In this document: piece after piece, positions 7,372 to 16,034 of the stretch | Layout of the letters: every line of letters starts with the position of its first letter | How positions within the stretch are numbered: the first letter of the stretch is position 1 | Assembly (NCBI GenBank): GCA_001000545.1 | Contig: LCOC01000002.1 | Location: 1-36,998, forward strand | From: Parcubacteria group bacterium GW2011_GWA2_47_21 | GTDB lineage: Bacteria > Patescibacteriota > Minisyncoccia > Phycocordibacterales > DSPV01 | Length of the DNA: 36,998 nucleotides | Direction: 5' to 3' | Position numbers and translations under genes: made by a program | Notes under the pieces: generated by a model | Told to the model about the DNA's origin: nothing | Database searches by the model: none | Seen by the model: only the letters and a program-made list of their open reading frames with translations

Positions 7372-7818
7372 TTACTCAAAAGCTTCAACTTTCAGCCGAA
7401 GCTTTAGTTTTTTGTCGCCAATCTTAATCAGCGCCTCATGAGCGCCAACTGTTTTAATGGCCTCCGAAATGTCTATAAATTCCGCGGGAATATCAGCGCC
7501 GATGCCCTCCTTTACGGCCTTGGAGATTTCCGCGGCATGAATACCGGCAAACAGATGCCCTTTGTCGCTCGCCTTGCCTTTTATGATTATCTCCGCGCCT
7601 TCCACTCCTTTAAGATTTTTGACAAGCAGGTCTTCTTGAACCTTTCTTTTCACCTCCGCTTGGGCTACGGCCTTCTTCACCCGTTCCACGGCTTGAGGCG
7701 TTGCCGGTTCGGCCATTTTTTTAGGAATAAGAAAATTTAAAGCGTGCCCATCCGCGACGTTTTTGAGCTCAAAACGCTTGCCCAAACCGCCAATATCTTT
7801 TAATAAAACAATTTTCAT
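7372..7818 (-). CDS. rplI: 50S ribosomal protein bL9
   Basis: A 148-residue two-domain bL9: the N-terminal RNA-binding domain (MKIVLLKDIGGLGKRFELKNVADGHALNFLIPKK family pattern: KDI-GLG, VADGHALNFLIP), a long connecting helix (about 40-75), and the C-terminal domain with LFAGIHAAEI. Full family length. bL9 is missing from several CPR lineages, so its presence is mildly informative about the lineage. It lies downstream of the S41 protease gene with an AT-rich palindromic spacer between. Confidence 0.95.
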   Translation of the reverse strand: MKIVLLKDIGGLGKRFELKNVADGHALNFLIPKKMAEPATPQAVERVKKAVAQAEVKRKVQEDLLVKNLKGVEGAEIIIKGKASDKGHLFAGIHAAEISKAVKEGIGADIPAEFIDISEAIKTVGAHEALIKIGDKKLKLRLKVEAFE

Positions 7819-7838
7819 ACAAAGTATTTATTGAGAAT

Positions 7839-7911
7839 GAAAACAAATAATTAAAAAGGAAAGCGCGCATTTTGCTTTAAGTTTTAACTTTGCGTTTTTT
7901 GCTTTGCGTTC
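7839..7911. repeat. AT-rich intergenic palindrome
   Basis: A-rich arm (AAAACAAATAATTAAAAAGG) and T-rich arm (TTTTGCTTTAAGTTTTAACT, TTTGCGTTCTTAATTTT). Same family as the other AT-rich spacers. Confidence 0.5.
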
Positions 7912-9126
7912 TTAATTTTTGAGAATCTCCACCGCTTTTTCAAGCTGGGGGTCGCGGCCGGCTCTCACGTCTTCCGCCGTCATTTTCACCTCCACGTCCG
8001 GCGTAATGCCTTCCTCGGAAATTGACACGCCGTTCGGAGTAAACCATCTGGCAATCGTCACCTTAAGCGAAGTGTCGTCCGTCACTTTGACAAGTTCCTG
8101 AACGGACCCCTTGCCGAAGGTTTTCTCGCCGACAAGAGTGGCCCTGTTATTCTCCCTCAGAGCGCCAGCCAAAATCTCCGAAGCCGAGGCCGAACCGCCG
8201 TTTATGAGAATAGCTATTTTCACATTATCTCTAAAAATGTTGTAACCGCGGCTCCGATAAATCTTCGGGTCGCCGTTTTTACCTTGTTCATTTACCACCG
8301 TTTTGCCGGGCGGAAGGAACCAGCTGGCCATTTCAATGGCCGCTTCCATATAGCCCCCGGGATTACCGCGCAGGTCAAGAACTAATTTATCGGTGCTGGA
8401 TTCAATGAATTCGCGAAGCGCTTGGCGGAAAAGGTCGGTAGAAACGGCGGAGAAATTCTTGAGCGTCAGAACAAACACGCCATCCGGCCGCAATTCGGTC
8501 TCTATCGTGGGAATTGTAATGACATCGCGGATAATGCTGATTTCCAAGGCATTCTTCGCCCCCTCATGAAGCACGGCGAGAATCACCGTTGTGCCTTTTT
8601 TCCCCCTAATGAGTTTAACCGCGTTTTCGGTCGCCATCCCTTGCGTGGTTTTCCCGTCAATTTTTAAAATCTTGTCGCCCGCTTTAATGCCGGCGCGCTC
8701 AGCCGGATTGCCTTTAAGCGGAGCCACCACGACAATCACCCCTTCACGAGCGTCAATTTCCATGCCGACGCCGTCAAAATGGCCGCTGATATCCGCTTCA
8801 AAATTCTTTTTTTCTTCCGGCGGGAAAAAAACGGTGTAAGGGTCACCCAAGGAAACGGTGAGCCCGCCAATCGCGCCGTAAACTTTCTCCTGGTCAGTCG
8901 GAATTTGTTTGGTGGCCATATACCGGTCGTTTAAAATGTTCCAGGCCTTCCAAAAAGCGGAGAAATCAACGAACTCCGGTTGGCCGGTTTCCAAATTTTC
9001 CAGACCGACCACCTTTTTTATTTCTGGCACCCTAAAGTCCGCGCCGACCCAAAAGCCGAACAAAAAAACGGCGGCGGCAGAAACACCGCCAATTACAAAT
9101 TTATTTTTCAGAAACTGAAATTTCAT
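7912..9126 (-). CDS. S41-family C-terminal processing protease (CtpA type)
   Basis: An envelope serine protease that trims or degrades proteins from their C-termini. Starting at the ATG at 9126 (404 residues; a TTG nine bases upstream is the alternative) it shows an N-terminal membrane anchor (about 10-28), a helical lid region, a PDZ domain (about 115-195; DGVGMEI, AERAGIKAGDKILKIDGK) and the peptidase core LVLDLRGNPGG, INGGSASASE (catalytic Ser near 314) and EKTFGKGSVQ (catalytic Lys near 339). The C-terminus WFTPNGVSISEEGITPDVEV is typical. No partner lipoprotein or substrate is nearby. Confidence 0.95.
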   Translation of the reverse strand: MKFQFLKNKFVIGGVSAAAVFLFGFWVGADFRVPEIKKVVGLENLETGQPEFVDFSAFWKAWNILNDRYMATKQIPTDQEKVYGAIGGLTVSLGDPYTVFFPPEEKKNFEADISGHFDGVGMEIDAREGVIVVVAPLKGNPAERAGIKAGDKILKIDGKTTQGMATENAVKLIRGKKGTTVILAVLHEGAKNALEISIIRDVITIPTIETELRPDGVFVLTLKNFSAVSTDLFRQALREFIESSTDKLVLDLRGNPGGYMEAAIEMASWFLPPGKTVVNEQGKNGDPKIYRSRGYNIFRDNVKIAILINGGSASASEILAGALRENNRATLVGEKTFGKGSVQELVKVTDDTSLKVTIARWFTPNGVSISEEGITPDVEVKMTAEDVRAGRDPQLEKAVEILKN

Positions 9127-9165
9127 TATGCTCAATTATTACAGACGCGCTATTTTTGGTCAATG

Positions 9166-9205
9166 CCGCGTGGTTCCTGCCTGCCGACAGGCAGGAACCA
9201 CGCGG
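9166..9205. repeat. GC-rich dispersed palindrome, copy 2
   Basis: Perfect 18-bp stem (left arm 9166-9183, CCGCGTGGTTCCTGCCTG; right arm 9188-9205) with a 4-base CCGA loop. The right arm and its next bases are identical to 4387-4406. It lies between the divergent ctpA-type and corA-like genes. Confidence 0.9.
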
Positions 9206-9234
9206 GGATGATTCTGTTCTTGGCGTTTGTGTTA

Positions 9235-9240
9235 TATAAT
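9235..9240 (+). promoter_or_regulatory. -10 box, leaderless arrangement (corA-like gene)
   Basis: Perfect TATAAT followed by TGACTC and the GTG start at 9247. A matching -35 box is weak. Confidence 0.55.
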
Positions 9241-9246
9241 TGACTC

Positions 9247-10149
9247 GTGAAAAATATCCGCACTTACAAAAACATCGTTTGGGTTGACTTGGAATCGCCG
9301 ACGCCGGAAGAGGCCCGGGAACTTGTTGAAACGCGAAACATTCATCCCGCCGTCGCCGAAGAGCTTTTGGCGCCTACGGCGCGGCCGAAAGTGGATCTCT
9401 ATGACAACGCCATATATCTTATCCTTCATTTTCCTTCGGCTGATAACGCCAAAGACCAAGAAATTGACTTTGTCGTCGGCAAAAATTTTCTGATTACCGC
9501 CAGATACAATGACAATCCGGATTTCCACCAATTCTCAAAACTCTTTGAAGTCAATTCAATTCTGGAACGAGGGACGATGGGCGAACACGCCGGTTTCGTC
9601 TTGTTTTTTATGCTCCGCCACATCTACCGCTCGCTTTTGGACCGACTGTCAAAAATTTCCTCCGACATCGCCGTAATTGAAAAAGAAATTTTTGCCGGGC
9701 GGGAAAAAGAAATGGTCTTTGCCCTGTCCAAAGCGGCCAGAGATTTGTTAAATTTCAAGCGCTCCATTCGCCTCCACAAAGACATTCTTTCGTCGCTTGA
9801 GGCCGCCGGCGAAAATTTTTTCGGCGGCGACTTCTCGCATTACCTCCGCGGATTGACCAGCGAATATTTCAAAGTGGAAAGCGCGCTTTCGAACGATTTG
9901 GACACCGTGTTTGAACTGCGCGAGACCAACAACTCGCTCGTTTCAACCAAACAAAATGAAGATATGAGGGCCTTAACAGTCATCGCCTTAATCGCTCTGC
10001 CCCTAACGCTCCTTGCCTCGCTTCTTCAAATTGACACTGTCTCAAGACCGATAATCGGCATCCAAGGCGATTTCTGGATAGTCCTCGGTTTAATGGCTGG
10101 CCTCGCAACGATTCTCTATATTTTGTTCAAAAAGAAAAGATGGCTGTAA
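9247..10149 (+). CDS. CorA-family divalent cation transporter homologue lacking the GMN motif
   Basis: A 300-residue protein with the CorA layout: a soluble alpha/beta N-terminal domain (SPTPEEARELVETRNIHPAVAEELL), a long helical stalk (about 110-235), and two C-terminal membrane helices (LTVIALIALPLTLLASLL and FWIVLGLMAGLATILYILF) ending in the usual basic tail KKKRWL. The selectivity-loop signature YGMN after the first helix is absent. The loop reads LLQIDTVSRPIIGI. Magnesium selectivity is therefore doubtful, and it could transport another ion or be a channel-like relative such as a ZntB-type exporter. GTG start placed by the TATAAT box six bases upstream. Confidence 0.85.
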   Translation: MKNIRTYKNIVWVDLESPTPEEARELVETRNIHPAVAEELLAPTARPKVDLYDNAIYLILHFPSADNAKDQEIDFVVGKNFLITARYNDNPDFHQFSKLFEVNSILERGTMGEHAGFVLFFMLRHIYRSLLDRLSKISSDIAVIEKEIFAGREKEMVFALSKAARDLLNFKRSIRLHKDILSSLEAAGENFFGGDFSHYLRGLTSEYFKVESALSNDLDTVFELRETNNSLVSTKQNEDMRALTVIALIALPLTLLASLLQIDTVSRPIIGIQGDFWIVLGLMAGLATILYILFKKKRWL

Positions 10150-10191
10150 TAACATTTGTGAATTAAGAGGCGTGAATTAAGAATTATAGGT

Positions 10192-10197
10192 ATAATC
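10192..10197 (+). promoter_or_regulatory. -10 box upstream of cysS
   Basis: TATAAT preceded by GG, 45 bases before the cysS ATG. Unlike several neighbours this gene would have a short leader. No strong -35 box. Confidence 0.4.
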
Positions 10198-10242
10198 TTA
10201 TTTCAATATTCCTGATTCCCAACTCCTAATTCTTTATTCCTT

Positions 10243-11739
10243 ATGTCCCCTTTTTTCTCATCCTTCATAAATAAATTATACGGCCAGCCGCGAGGTGAGG
10301 CGGGCGCAATATATCTTTTCAACACGCTCACCAGACAAAAAGAAACATTCGTGCCGCTCCGAAGGGGGCATGTCGGAATGTATCATTGCGGCCCAACCGT
10401 CTACAATTTCGCCCACATCGGCAATCTGCGCGCGTATGTCTTCGCCGATTTGTTGAAACGGCTTTTTCTCTACGAGGGTTACGAAGTCAAACAAATCATA
10501 AACATCACCGACGTCGGCCATTTAACCGATGATGCCGACCAAGGCGAAGACAAAATTGAGGAGGGCGCCAAACGCGAAGGCAAAAGCGCCAAAGAAATCG
10601 CCGAAAAGTTCACCGCCGCTTTTATGGAAGATATCGCCATGATGAATGTCAATACGGAAAGAACAATTTTCCCGAAAGCGACCGAACACGTCACGGAACA
10701 AATCGCCCTCGTCAAGACGCTGGAAGAAAAGGGTTACGCCTACCAAACGAGCGACGGCGTTTATTTTGATTCTTCATTATTTAAAAAATACGGCGTGCTG
10801 GGAGACATTAACATCAAGGGGCTTGCGGAGGGCGCCAGAGTGGAAAAAAATCCGGAGCGCAAACACCCGACTGATTTCGCCCTCTGGAAATTCTCCCCGA
10901 AAGAAAACTCGGGGCTCGGTAAGCGGCAGCAAGAGTGGCCATCGCCTTGGGGTCTGGGCTTTCCCGGCTGGCATATTGAATGCTCGGCGATGAGTATGAA
11001 ATATCTCGGCAAGACCTTTGACATCCATACCGGAGGCGTTGACCACATTCCGGTTCACCACAACAATGAAATCGCGCAGTCGGAATCAGTGACCGGCCGG
11101 CAATTTGTCCGCTATTGGCTCCATAACGAACACCTGAAGATGGAAGGAAGAAAAATTTCCAAGTCCTTAGGCAACACAATATATCTCAAAAATATCGTTG
11201 AGCGGCGATTTACGCCTCTGGCGCTCCGGTATTTATTTCTCTCTTCCAGTTATCGCGCGCCCCTTAATTTCACTTGGGAGTCATTGGAAGGCGCTCAAAA
11301 CGCGCTTTTCAAGGCCCACCGGCATTTTGTGGAAGAATTGGGCACAAAAAACGGAAAGATTATTCCTCGCTACAAAGAACTTTTCGCCGGGGCGCTCCGA
11401 AATGATTTGGACAGCCCGAAAGCGCTTGCCGTGATGTGGGAATTAATTAAGGACAACAAAGCGGGTAGGCCCGACAAACGGGTTACCATCCTTGATTTTG
11501 ACAAAGCGCTGGGTCTCGGTTTCCTGGAATCAAACAAGGAACTTTTGGCGATGAATCGCAAGAAAATCAAGACGGAAGAGTTGCCGGCCGAAGTAAAAAA
11601 ACTCCTTGAGGAACGCGAACGCGCCAGACGAGACAAGGACTTCAAAACCGCCGACCTGATTCGCGCTAAAATCTCCGCTTCGGGGTTTGAGCTGGAAGAC
11701 ACCCCCGCCGGACCTAAAATCTATTCTTCAGCGCGTTAA
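10243..11739 (+). CDS. cysS: cysteinyl-tRNA synthetase
   Basis: Class I synthetase charging tRNA-Cys. The 498-residue product has the zinc/substrate cysteine C49 in MYHCGPT, HIGN (58-61), the zinc-site segment GWHIECSAMS, the HTGGVDHIPVHHNNEIAQSE block, and KISKS near 303-307 (KMSKS equivalent). The family usually begins close to the YNTLTR motif, so the first 20 residues before IYLFNTLTR are an extension. No later start exists before the motif. It ends convergently with lysS, the two stop codons sharing the palindrome TTAA. Confidence 0.96.
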   Translation: MSPFFSSFINKLYGQPRGEAGAIYLFNTLTRQKETFVPLRRGHVGMYHCGPTVYNFAHIGNLRAYVFADLLKRLFLYEGYEVKQIINITDVGHLTDDADQGEDKIEEGAKREGKSAKEIAEKFTAAFMEDIAMMNVNTERTIFPKATEHVTEQIALVKTLEEKGYAYQTSDGVYFDSSLFKKYGVLGDINIKGLAEGARVEKNPERKHPTDFALWKFSPKENSGLGKRQQEWPSPWGLGFPGWHIECSAMSMKYLGKTFDIHTGGVDHIPVHHNNEIAQSESVTGRQFVRYWLHNEHLKMEGRKISKSLGNTIYLKNIVERRFTPLALRYLFLSSSYRAPLNFTWESLEGAQNALFKAHRHFVEELGTKNGKIIPRYKELFAGALRNDLDSPKALAVMWELIKDNKAGRPDKRVTILDFDKALGLGFLESNKELLAMNRKKIKTEELPAEVKKLLEERERARRDKDFKTADLIRAKISASGFELEDTPAGPKIYSSAR

Positions 11740-13193
11740 ATTTTTGGCCGAACCAACGGGAAAAGAGTAACTTCCCGAATCGGACGGTTTTCCAGGAGAG
11801 CGAAAAGGCGCTCGCCAAAGCCAAAACCGCAAGTCGGCGGCATACCATGCTCCAACATTTCCACAAATTCAAAATCCGGCATCATCGCCTCTTCATCGCC
11901 CGCTTCTAAAAATTTTTTCTGCTCTTCAAAGCGCGCCCGTTGTTCTGCCGGGTCGTTTAATTCCGCGTAGCCCCTGCCCACTTCCGAACCAGCTATAAGC
12001 GGCTGAAACATCAAGGTCTTTCTCTGGTCTTTCGGGTCAAGTTTGGCCAGAGGCGACACAATGACCGGATGCCCGACTAAAAACGCCGGACCGGCAATAT
12101 TTTTTCGGCAATATTTCCAAAGAGTATCAATCAGGCGCTCCCGATTTTCTCCTTTGTAAGAAACCTTGAGCTCATCCAATTTATTTCTTATCTTTTGGTC
12201 GGAGTCGGAAAAAACATCAAGGCCGGTTTGCCTTCTGACTTCATCCGCGTAATCAACCAAAGGCCAATCGCCCGCTAAATCAAACTCCGAATCCTTAACG
12301 CCGAATTTCGTTCTGCCGTAGACCTTTTTAGCGATGGTTTGATAAAGTTCCTTTACGAAAGCCATGCCTTCAATATTGCTCCAGTAGGCGCTGTAGAATT
12401 CCACATTGGTGAACTCCTGCAAGTGTTCGGCACTCGTGCCTTCGTTGCGGTAGACCCGGCCAATCTCAAAGGTTTTAGGGAAACCGGCGGCCATCAGGCG
12501 TTTCTGCCAAAGCTCGCCAACCGAAATCCGAAGATACAAGTCCATATCAAAATCGTGGTGGTGGGTCTTGAAAGGCCGCGCTTCGGCGCCGCCAGTGGTG
12601 AACTCAAGCGTCGGGGTTTCTACCTCTAAAAATCCGTCGTCTTTCAAAAATTCCCTGGTCACATCCCAGAATTTCTGCTTGCGCAAAAATATCGCTTTAA
12701 GCTCCGGCGCAAAAAGCAGGTCCAGGTAACGCTTGCGAAGCTTCTCTTCCTGGTCTTCCAGACCGTGCCACTTTTCCGGCAACGGCAGAAGTGATTTGCC
12801 AAGCATCGCCCACGAAGAGACGAGAATCGTTTTTTCACCGCGCTTGGTCTCAAAAAGAGCGCCGGTGAAGTCGGCGAAATCGCCGATATCCGCCACTTCG
12901 GAAAAGAGCGAAAGGGCACCGGCTGGCGTATCGCCTTTCTTAAGAAGCGCTTGAAAAGTTGCCGTGCCGTCGCTGAAAGAGACGAAAATCAAAGCGCCTT
13001 GCGGCCGAAGCGCCAAAATCCTGCCTGAAAGCGTTACCGCCTTACCCGAAGCAGAGATGGCGGAAAAATCCGCTGTCGCATCAGCGTTAGAGAACGCCCG
13101 CTTTGAAACCGCGGGATAAGGATTTAGCCCGCCACTTTTAATCTTCGCAAGCTTTTCCCGACGGACTCTTTTTAATTCTTCAAGAGAGGACAT
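11736..13193 (-). CDS. lysS: lysyl-tRNA synthetase, class II
   Basis: A 485-residue class II enzyme charging tRNA-Lys. N-terminal OB-fold anticodon-binding domain (about 50-145), then motif 1 region FLKDDGFLEVETPTL, motif 2 FEIGRVYRNEGTSAEH, and motif 3 GFGFGERLFALLENRPIREV, where most LysRS read GxGIDRL. The LysRS-typical SEVGRGYAELNDPAEQRARF block supports Lys over Asp/Asn specificity. Downstream of greA with a 20-base gap, so probably in one transcript with it. Confidence 0.95.
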   Translation of the reverse strand: MSSLEELKRVRREKLAKIKSGGLNPYPAVSKRAFSNADATADFSAISASGKAVTLSGRILALRPQGALIFVSFSDGTATFQALLKKGDTPAGALSLFSEVADIGDFADFTGALFETKRGEKTILVSSWAMLGKSLLPLPEKWHGLEDQEEKLRKRYLDLLFAPELKAIFLRKQKFWDVTREFLKDDGFLEVETPTLEFTTGGAEARPFKTHHHDFDMDLYLRISVGELWQKRLMAAGFPKTFEIGRVYRNEGTSAEHLQEFTNVEFYSAYWSNIEGMAFVKELYQTIAKKVYGRTKFGVKDSEFDLAGDWPLVDYADEVRRQTGLDVFSDSDQKIRNKLDELKVSYKGENRERLIDTLWKYCRKNIAGPAFLVGHPVIVSPLAKLDPKDQRKTLMFQPLIAGSEVGRGYAELNDPAEQRARFEEQKKFLEAGDEEAMMPDFEFVEMLEHGMPPTCGFGFGERLFALLENRPIREVTLFPLVRPKI

Positions 13194-13213
13194 TCAAAAT
13201 ACGCTCGTTATTT

Positions 13214-13681
13214 CTAATTTATGGAAACGACTTTCCCCCTCATCTCCCCTTTTGGGGTTTTAAATTCAAAAGCGTCCCCCTTCTTTTTGCCAAGCAGGGC
13301 CGCGCCTAGGGGCGACAAAAAAGAGATTTTCCCTTCTTTAGTGTTGGTCTCTTCGGAGCCGACGACGGTGAAGGTCTGTTTGCCGTGGTTACCGTCTTTT
13401 TCAATGACAACCGTTGAACTGATACCGACTTCGCCTTTATGTTTTTCCGAGACAACTTCGGCAGAACGAAGCACACCTTCTAATTTGGCGATCCTGTCCT
13501 CTATGCTTGCCTGTAAATCCCTGGCTTCGTGATATTCGGCGTTTTCCGATAAATCGCCGAGCGATTTGGCATATTCCAAATTCTCCGCCACTTCCTTCCG
13601 CTTTACCGTTTTCAACTCCGCCAATTCTTTGATAAGCTCATCGCGTTTTTCTTTCGTAAGATATTCTTTTTGGTTGGACAT
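13214..13681 (-). CDS. greA: transcription elongation factor GreA
   Basis: Rescues backtracked RNA polymerase by inserting its coiled coil into the secondary channel and stimulating transcript cleavage. The 155-residue product has the N-terminal antiparallel coiled coil (about 5-75, including ENAEYHEARDLQ with the acidic tip region) and a C-terminal FKBP-like domain (ISFLSPLGAALLGKKKGD). Full length. Followed by lysS 20 bases away. Confidence 0.96.
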   Translation of the reverse strand: MSNQKEYLTKEKRDELIKELAELKTVKRKEVAENLEYAKSLGDLSENAEYHEARDLQASIEDRIAKLEGVLRSAEVVSEKHKGEVGISSTVVIEKDGNHGKQTFTVVGSEETNTKEGKISFLSPLGAALLGKKKGDAFEFKTPKGEMRGKVVSIN

Positions 13682-13758
13682 AATAACAAATTAAAGCTCA
13701 TAAAAACCTACCGGCGCTTAAATTAAAATTTACTCTGAATGAGATAGTAACACAATTC

Positions 13759-13860
13759 AACGCAAAACTAAAATTCCAAAGAGCAAACACGAAATTTTCT
13801 ATGCGCCGGCGGGCGAGAGAAAATTCTGAATTTTACGCTTTTCATTTTTAGTTTTTAATT
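13759..13860. repeat. AT-rich intergenic palindrome
   Basis: A-rich arm (CGCAAAACTAAAATTCCAAA) and T-rich arm (TTTTACGCTTTTCATTTTTA, GTTTTTAATT), with a short AAAATTC/GAATTTT inverted repeat inside. It touches the 3' end of the PBP2 gene. Confidence 0.5.
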
Positions 13861-15567
13861 TCTTAAATATTCCGGCGTGTTGATTTGCATCCATTCAAAA
13901 ACGGAACGCATTACGGACAAAGCCCCGAAAACATTGCCGCGCGGGCCTTTTTCCATAAGAACCGCGAACGCAAAACGCGGATTCTCGTAAGGAAAAAATC
14001 CCGTTACCCAGGAATTGACAAATTTCTTGGCGGCGTCAAGTTCGGCGGTGCCGGTCTTAGCGGCCACCGCCAAGTCGGAGAAATAAAGTCCGGAGGCGGT
14101 GCCGGATATCACTCCCTCTCTCATGCCTTCCCGAACCACCGCCAAATTTGCCGGATTAAGGCCGGTTTTCACTTTCTCGCCCGCTTTGCCGTCAAGCCGA
14201 AGCAGTGTCGGATAAACCAGAAAGCCCCCGTTTCCTATCGCCGCCACGGCGCGCACCGCTTGAAGGGGTGTAACTAAAAATCCGTATTGGCCGATGGAAG
14301 TATTGTAAGTATCGCCAATCCGCCACGGTTCGTCCGGGAAGGCCTCGGCTTTCCACTTTGGACTCGGAATAATTCCTGATTTGTTTGAAAATATGTCGCC
14401 TAAAATGCTTTCTCCAAAACCGAATAGGCGAAAATATTTTTCCAACCGCTCTATGCCAAGGCCCCCCTGTTCTTCAAAGCCGCCGCCGACTTCAAAAAAG
14501 TAAACATTGGAAGATACGGCCAGCGCCTTTCTCATATCCACATAGCCGTGCGCTTTCCAGTCGTTGAAAACGGACTTTTTGCTTTTATCATACGGATTGG
14601 GAATGGAGATGGAGCCGGTGCTTAAGATGTTTTTGTCCGGTTCTATTACTCCTTCTTCCAAAACGCCGACCGCGACATAGGGCTTTACAATGGAACCGGG
14701 CGTGTAAAGGCCAGCCGTGGCGCGGTTAAGGAACGGCTTCGCTTTGTCCTCTCTATAACGAGAAATCGCTTTATCATCCCTGCCCTCGGTTAAAATGGTT
14801 GAATCAAATTCCGGATAACTCGTCGAAGCCAATACTTCGCCGGTCTTGATGTCAAGAATCACGCCCGCTCCGCCGGTAAAACCAACCCTCTCCGCCAAGT
14901 TCTCGATATTTTGATGGAGCGCCGAGGTTAATCCTTGGTCAATGGAAAGATAGAGAGAAAGGCCGTCAGTTGGCGGATAAATCACGCTTTCCGAATCAAT
15001 CTCGCCTAAAGCGTCCACCTCAATCAACTTGACCCCGATACTGCCGGAAAGGGTCTCATTGAATAAGAGTTCAACCCCGTCTCGGCCGTCGGAATTGAGA
15101 TTATAGTAAAATCCGCTGGAATCCTTTTTCGGATACGAAACAAAACCAAGAATGTGGGCGAGTCCAGAAATATTTTTGTAGGTTCGGTCGGCAAACTCGG
15201 GATGCTTGGCTGACGGAGAATTCTCCACAAGCAAAAAATTATTCCTGTCGTAAATGACGCCCCGGTTGGGGAAAATCGGAACGTGCCGAAGCGAATTGAG
15301 ACGGCTCCGCGAGTTTAATTCTTCGCCGTGAATGATTTGAAGCGACCAGACCTTGCCCAAAAACACCGCAAAGATAACGGCTAAAAACAGGCCTAGATAA
15401 ACAAGGACGCGCCTTGAAATCGGCTGTTCCAAGCGGCCCTCAAACTGGTAACGGTTAAAGTCGGGCAGATTGCTGGAATCAAGAAAAATCTCATCGGGGA
15501 AAATTTCACCGCTTCTGCCGAAACCCCTCCGCCGGAAAATTCTTTTAAGTTTGGTGAAAAAAAACAT
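13855..15567 (-). CDS. mrdA: penicillin-binding protein 2 (transpeptidase of the elongasome)
   Basis: Cross-links peptidoglycan during lateral wall growth with the MreBCD scaffold. From the ATG at 15567 (570 residues; an upstream start at 15621 would add 18 unlikely residues) there is one N-terminal membrane helix (about 55-75), the PBP dimerisation domain with RGVIYDRNN, then the transpeptidase motifs SIVK (292-295; YTPGSIVKP), SSN (352-354) and KTGT (504-507). The family arrangement GVELLFNETLSGSIG also fits. It stands at the end of the mreB-mreC-mreD-like-mrdA gene row. FtsI is the alternative family member, but the context points to PBP2. Confidence 0.92.
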   Translation of the reverse strand: MFFFTKLKRIFRRRGFGRSGEIFPDEIFLDSSNLPDFNRYQFEGRLEQPISRRVLVYLGLFLAVIFAVFLGKVWSLQIIHGEELNSRSRLNSLRHVPIFPNRGVIYDRNNFLLVENSPSAKHPEFADRTYKNISGLAHILGFVSYPKKDSSGFYYNLNSDGRDGVELLFNETLSGSIGVKLIEVDALGEIDSESVIYPPTDGLSLYLSIDQGLTSALHQNIENLAERVGFTGGAGVILDIKTGEVLASTSYPEFDSTILTEGRDDKAISRYREDKAKPFLNRATAGLYTPGSIVKPYVAVGVLEEGVIEPDKNILSTGSISIPNPYDKSKKSVFNDWKAHGYVDMRKALAVSSNVYFFEVGGGFEEQGGLGIERLEKYFRLFGFGESILGDIFSNKSGIIPSPKWKAEAFPDEPWRIGDTYNTSIGQYGFLVTPLQAVRAVAAIGNGGFLVYPTLLRLDGKAGEKVKTGLNPANLAVVREGMREGVISGTASGLYFSDLAVAAKTGTAELDAAKKFVNSWVTGFFPYENPRFAFAVLMEKGPRGNVFGALSVMRSVFEWMQINTPEYLRN

Positions 15568-15578
15568 TGGGAAAAAGC

Positions 15579-15729
15579 AAATTAAAAACGTAAAGCGACC
15601 TGCCTGCGTCTGCCCGCGCATTGCGCTCCGGCGGGCTAACAGGAAAACGCAAAATTAAAATCCAAAAGGAAAAACGCTGAATTCCCGACTTGAGGTTGAA
15701 TTTGGCACTTTTCGCATTTAGTTTTTAGC
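15579..15729. repeat. AT-rich intergenic palindrome with GC-rich inner hairpin
   Basis: Two A-rich tracts (AAATTAAAAACGTAAAGCGA; ACGCAAAATTAAAATCCAAA) and a T-rich arm (CACTTTTCGCATTTAGTTTT) flank a GC-rich hairpin GCCCGC/GCGGGC (15611-15636) preceded by CCTGCCTGCGTCTG. The GC part resembles the dispersed palindrome at 4355. Two repeat families appear nested here. Confidence 0.6.
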
Positions 15730-15994
15730 TTGAGTCATACACCGCCAATCTTTTTCGGAGAAAAGCGCTCAAGCCCAAAACCAGAATGGCCAATGCCGTC
15801 AAAGCATACGGTATGCCGCCAAAGAAATCATCGGCGCCGCCGAATACCGCATCTATGAAAAAGCAGGCCAGAACAAACTCAAAATAAAAACGGAAATACA
15901 GGACGGCCGCTAATCCAAGCAAAACCCCAGCCCACCAAGGTAAAAATAAAAACGCGGTGGCTAAAATCAAATCGCCGATTACTCTCCATTTCAT
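15725..15994 (-). CDS. small integral membrane protein in the MreD position
   Basis: An 89-residue, very hydrophobic protein with about three to four membrane helices (VIGDLILATAFLFLPWWAGVLLGLAAVL region, FEFVLACFFIDAVFGG, YALTALAILVLGLSAFL). It sits exactly where mreD is found in rod-shape operons, between mreC and the PBP2 gene. MreD is usually about 160 residues with five or six helices, so this would be a half-size version or an unrelated replacement. The acidic FIDAVFGGADDFFGG loop recalls the conserved region of MreD-like proteins, but I cannot establish homology. Confidence 0.6.
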   Translation of the reverse strand: MKWRVIGDLILATAFLFLPWWAGVLLGLAAVLYFRFYFEFVLACFFIDAVFGGADDFFGGIPYALTALAILVLGLSAFLRKRLAVYDSS

Positions 15995-16034
15995 AAAATG
16001 TAACGATTAAAGACAATACCGCACCGCGGGGGCA

